From Symbiodinium natans (lineage: Eukaryota; Sar; Dinophyceae; Suessiales; Symbiodiniaceae), in assembly GCA_905221605.1 (NCBI GenBank), contig CAJNDS010002278.1:146333-210332 (forward strand): 64,000 bases of DNA, written 5' to 3'. This document shows, piece by piece, positions 61,255-64,000 of the stretch (position 1 is the stretch's first letter; every line of letters begins with the position of its first letter). The notes beneath the pieces were generated by a model, which saw nothing but the letters and a program-made list of their open reading frames with translations, made no database searches and had not been told where the DNA came from. A program made the position numbers and the translations under genes.

Positions 61255-61381
61255 GATTAGGCTTCGGCTGTCGCATCTGGTTCAAGTCGGGTTAAAGTCT
61301 TGTGTTTTGTTTCTTCTTTGGTTTGACGGTTTCTTTGGGGATTTGGTTGGTTTGGGTTGCAAAATTGGCTATATAGAGCAA

Positions 61382-61490
61382 AGCAAGATGGCACGAGACA
61401 TGGCAAGTGTCTCACACTGGCCACGTTGTCAATCTTGGCAATAGCTTAAGCGCCACAATAATGTCTAAACGGAGAGGACGAAACCTTTAA
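61382..61490 (+). CDS. Candidate exon, two frames
   Basis: One frame reads ARWHETWQVSHTGHVVNLGN, then SLSATIMSKRRGR; another reads QSKMARDMASVSHWPRCQSW and stops. Confidence 0.35.
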
Positions 61491-61504
61491 CCCCAACAGA
61501 ATAC

Positions 61505-62010
61505 ACCCCAACAATTCTAAACCCTAAAACGCCTACACCTCTCAACCCTAAACCCCTAACCCCTAACCCCCTCAACCCCTAAAACCCCTAAAACCCCTAA
61601 ACCCCTAAAACCCCTAAAACCCCTAAACCCCTAATTTCCCGAGGACTCCTAAACCCTAAACCCAAGCTTGACCCTAAAACCTCCAAGCCCCTAAACCTTT
61701 AAACTCTATAGGAACCCTAGGCAGCCAGTGGTGCCCTTTTGCACTTTGTGTTGGTTCTAGGTGCCCTCATAAAGACACCAACCCCTAAAAGGGTACCCTT
61801 ATTTGTGCTTATCTTGTATTGGGCTAGCAAGTATGGGAACTAATCCCGAAACCCAAACCCTAAAACCCTAAGCCTTTAAACCCCAAACCCTAAACCCTAA
61901 ACCCCTGAAGCCTTTAAACCCTATGGCTAAACCTAAACCCTAAGCCCGAAACCCTAAGCCCTAAACCCAAAACCCTAAGCCCTAAGCCCTATAGAAACTC
62001 TCGGGGCTTT
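61505..62010 (-). repeat. CCCCTAAAA-type and CCCTAAA tracts with a family B element
   Basis: CCCCTAAAA variants (61,545-61,635), family B at 61,722-61,833, then drifting CCCTAAA/CCCTAAG. Confidence 0.8.
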
Positions 62011-62392
62011 GCAGGCTTCCACGAGCCGACCCCAATTCCCAAAGTCGAGGGGTTTGGGGTATAGGGTTTAGGGTTTGGGGTTTAGGGTTTTGGGGTTCAG
62101 GGTTTAGGGTTTAGGGTTTGGGGTTTAGGGTTTAGGGTTTAGGGTTTGGGGTTTAGGGCTTAGGGTTTAGGGTTTAGGGTTGAGAGCTGCCCCTAGACCG
62201 GTTTGAGGTTTCCCCATAAGAGTGTCATCGTGTTCGACGAACCAGGAAGCAGATAAGATTTGTACCGGCCTGAGCAGTTTGGGATTCCTAAACCCTAAAC
62301 CCTAAACCCCAAACCCCAAACCCTAAACCCTAAACCCTAAACCCCAAACCCCAAACCCTAAACCCTAAACCCTAAACCCTAAACCGGTTCAG

Positions 62393-62490
62393 GCCCAACT
62401 GTTGAAAAACTCAGGGCCTCTTCTGCCTCGGCCTCGGCCTCCGCCATGGCGTCATCCTTCGCACAGATCCTTGGCACCTGGAAGATCTGG
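62393..62490 (+). CDS. Candidate exon
   Basis: CCCTAAA array, then AACCGGTTCAG. The frame reads TVEKLRASSASASASAMASS, then FAQILGTWKIW. A proline-rich frame competes. Confidence 0.45.
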
Positions 62491-62838
62491 GGGCCCGAAT
62501 TATTTAGAAAATATATATATATATTGTTATTATTATTATTTGTTTTTATTTTTTTGTTTTATTATTTGTATTTGTTTTTTTTTTTTTTTTTTTTTTTTTG
62601 GGGGGGGGGGGGTGGCCCTAAGTATTAGAATGTACATGTTTTTTTTTTTTTTTGGGGGGGGGGGGAGGGGGTGGGGTGGTATTCTAGTAGAGTTATAAAG
62701 GGGCCATAAGGGACTACGTACCTGCTTCCCGGTGTATTTAGGTCTAGGGTTTGGGGTTCAGGGTTTAGGGTTTACATTTCTATATATATATATATGTAAG
62801 AGGGACCTTTAGGTACTATGTGATTACTTTCCTTTCTT
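62491..62838. other. AT-rich and homopolymer filler
   Basis: ATT triplets, two T-run/G-run junctions (about 62,577-62,611 and 62,640-62,664), a short TTTAGGG patch and TATATA. No gene seen. Confidence 0.8.
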
Positions 62839-62839
62839 G

Positions 62840-64000
62840 GAGAAGGAGGTTAAATAGTTTAGATAGTTTAGATAGTTTTAGATAGTTTAGATAGTTTAGA
62901 TAGTTCAGGAAGCCCCTGAACTATCTAAACTATCTAAACTATCTAACCTCTTTCCGGGGAGGCCCCCAGGAGGTTTGAAACTTTCTAAACTATCTAAACT
63001 ATCTAAACTATCTAACCTCGATTTTGGGAAAAAAGGAGGTTAGATAGTTTAGATAGTTTAGATAGTTTAGACGAGCCCCTCAACTATCTAAACTATCTAA
63101 CCTCGATTTTGGGAAAACAGAGGTTAGATAGTTTAGATAGTTTAGATAGTTTAGATAGTTTAGAAGGTTTCAAACCTCCTGGGGGCCTCCCCGGAAAGAG
63201 GTTAGATAGTTTAGATAGTTTAGATAGTTCAGGAAGCCCCTGAACTATCTAAACTATCTAAACTATCTAACCTCTTTCCGGTGAGGCCCCGAGGAGGTTT
63301 GAAACTTTCTAAACTATCTAAACTATCTAAACTATCTAAACTATCTAACCTCGATTTTGGGAAAAAAGGAGGTTAGATAGTTTAGATAGTTTAGATAGTT
63401 TAGACGAGCCCCTAAACTATCTAAACTATCTAACCTCGATTTTGGGAAAAACAGAGGTTAGATAGTTTAGATAGTTTAGATAGTTTAGAAAGTTTTAATT
63501 CCCTCTGGGTCGGCCCCAGCCAGAGGTTAGATAGTTTAGATAGTTTAGATAGTTCAGGAAGCCCCTGAACTATCTAAACTATCTAAACTATCTAACCTCT
63601 TTCCGGGGAGGCCCCCAGGAGGTTTGAAACTTTCTAAACTATCTAAACTATCTAAACTATCTAACCTCGATTTTGGGAGAAAAGGAGGTCAGATAGTTTA
63701 GATAGTTTAGAAAAAAAAGATAGTTTAGATAGTTTAGACGAGCCCCTAAACTATCTAAACTATCTAACCTCGGTTTTGGGAAAAACAGAGGTTAGATAGT
63801 TTGGATAGTTTGGATAGTTTAGATAGTTTAGATAGTTTAGAAAGTTTTAATTCCCTTTGGGTCGGCCCCAGCCAGAGGTTAGATAGTTTAGATAGTTTAG
63901 ATAGTTCAGGAAGCCCCTGAACCATCTAAACCATCTAAACTATCTAACCTCTTTCCGGTGAGGCCCCCAGGAGGTTTGAAACTTCCTAAACTATCTAAAC
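62840..64000. repeat. Higher-order inverted 9-mer array
   Basis: Runs of ATAGTTTAG alternate with runs of the complement CTAAACTAT, joined by short conserved loops (AGGAAGCCCCTGA; a TTTCCGGGGAGGCCCCC type; GATTTTGGGAAAA; GACGAGCCCC). The AGGAAGCCCC loop recurs near 62,908, 63,231, 63,556 and 63,908. The array continues past the window end. Confidence 0.95.

Noticed and set aside
62840-64000. CRISPR array
   Set aside because: The repeats are 9-mers in alternating orientation with conserved loops, not direct repeats with unique spacers, and the genome is eukaryotic.
1-64000. tRNA or rRNA genes
   Set aside because: No cloverleaf with T-loop GTTCRA box or rRNA signature was noticed by eye; a covariance-model scan was not possible here.

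Overview
The window looks like nuclear DNA of a dinoflagellate. Four things point that way. Arrays of the seven-base telomere unit TTTAGGG, in both orientations, are scattered through the whole 64 kb. Two sequences resemble the dinoflagellate spliced leader. Putative exons are short and GC-rich, lie on one strand, and sit in repeat-filled introns. The one large mobile element is a non-LTR retrotransposon with an AP-type endonuclease, a reverse transcriptase and C2H2 fingers. No rRNA, tRNA, CRISPR array or bacterial operon was seen. The species is not identified, and none of the host genes is recognised by name.

Layout. (1) 1-717: two candidate exons (179-261, 593-638) separated and followed by introns that begin GTAGGG and run straight into TTTAGGG arrays. 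(2) 718-16,702: a retroelement of about 16 kb, flanked by a perfect 12-bp duplication (706-717 and 16,703-16,714) and inserted in the TTTAGGG-type array of the second intron. Its 5' end resembles the spliced leader. It carries ORF1 (1,143-2,708), then a very long membrane-type reading frame of unknown function in several frames (2,681 to about 9.1 kb, continued on the minus strand 12,166 to about 10.0 kb), then RNase H, AP-type endonuclease, reverse transcriptase and two zinc fingers (to 16,590). A segment of about 3 kb (about 9,115-12,177) is inverted. It cuts the RNase H in two, and a 7-bp inverted repeat at the breakpoints rejoins the halves in frame. (3) 16,715-62,500: a dense mosaic of telomere-like arrays, at least a dozen families of about 100-bp terminal-inverted-repeat elements, and many GC-rich islands that are open on the plus strand, often between a YAG acceptor and a GT donor. 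(4) 62,840-64,000: an array of inverted 9-mers with a period of about 325-350 bp, running off the window end.

How the parts may work together. The recurring arrangement is: CCCTAAA array, YAG, short coding island, donor written G|GTTTAGGG or GTAGGG, TTTAGGG array. Telomere-like repeats therefore supply or adjoin the splice sites, and the two ends of an intron are often complementary. I infer that many introns here were made, or are tolerated, because they are built of telomeric repeat, with small TIR elements and one LINE nested inside. The weak point is that an open frame of 25-40 codons in GC-rich DNA is not rare. Each short exon is therefore a hypothesis; the longer ones (23.4, 35.0, 40.4, 49.4, 53.0-53.6, 57.0, 58.3 kb) and the repeated splice-site grammar carry the case.
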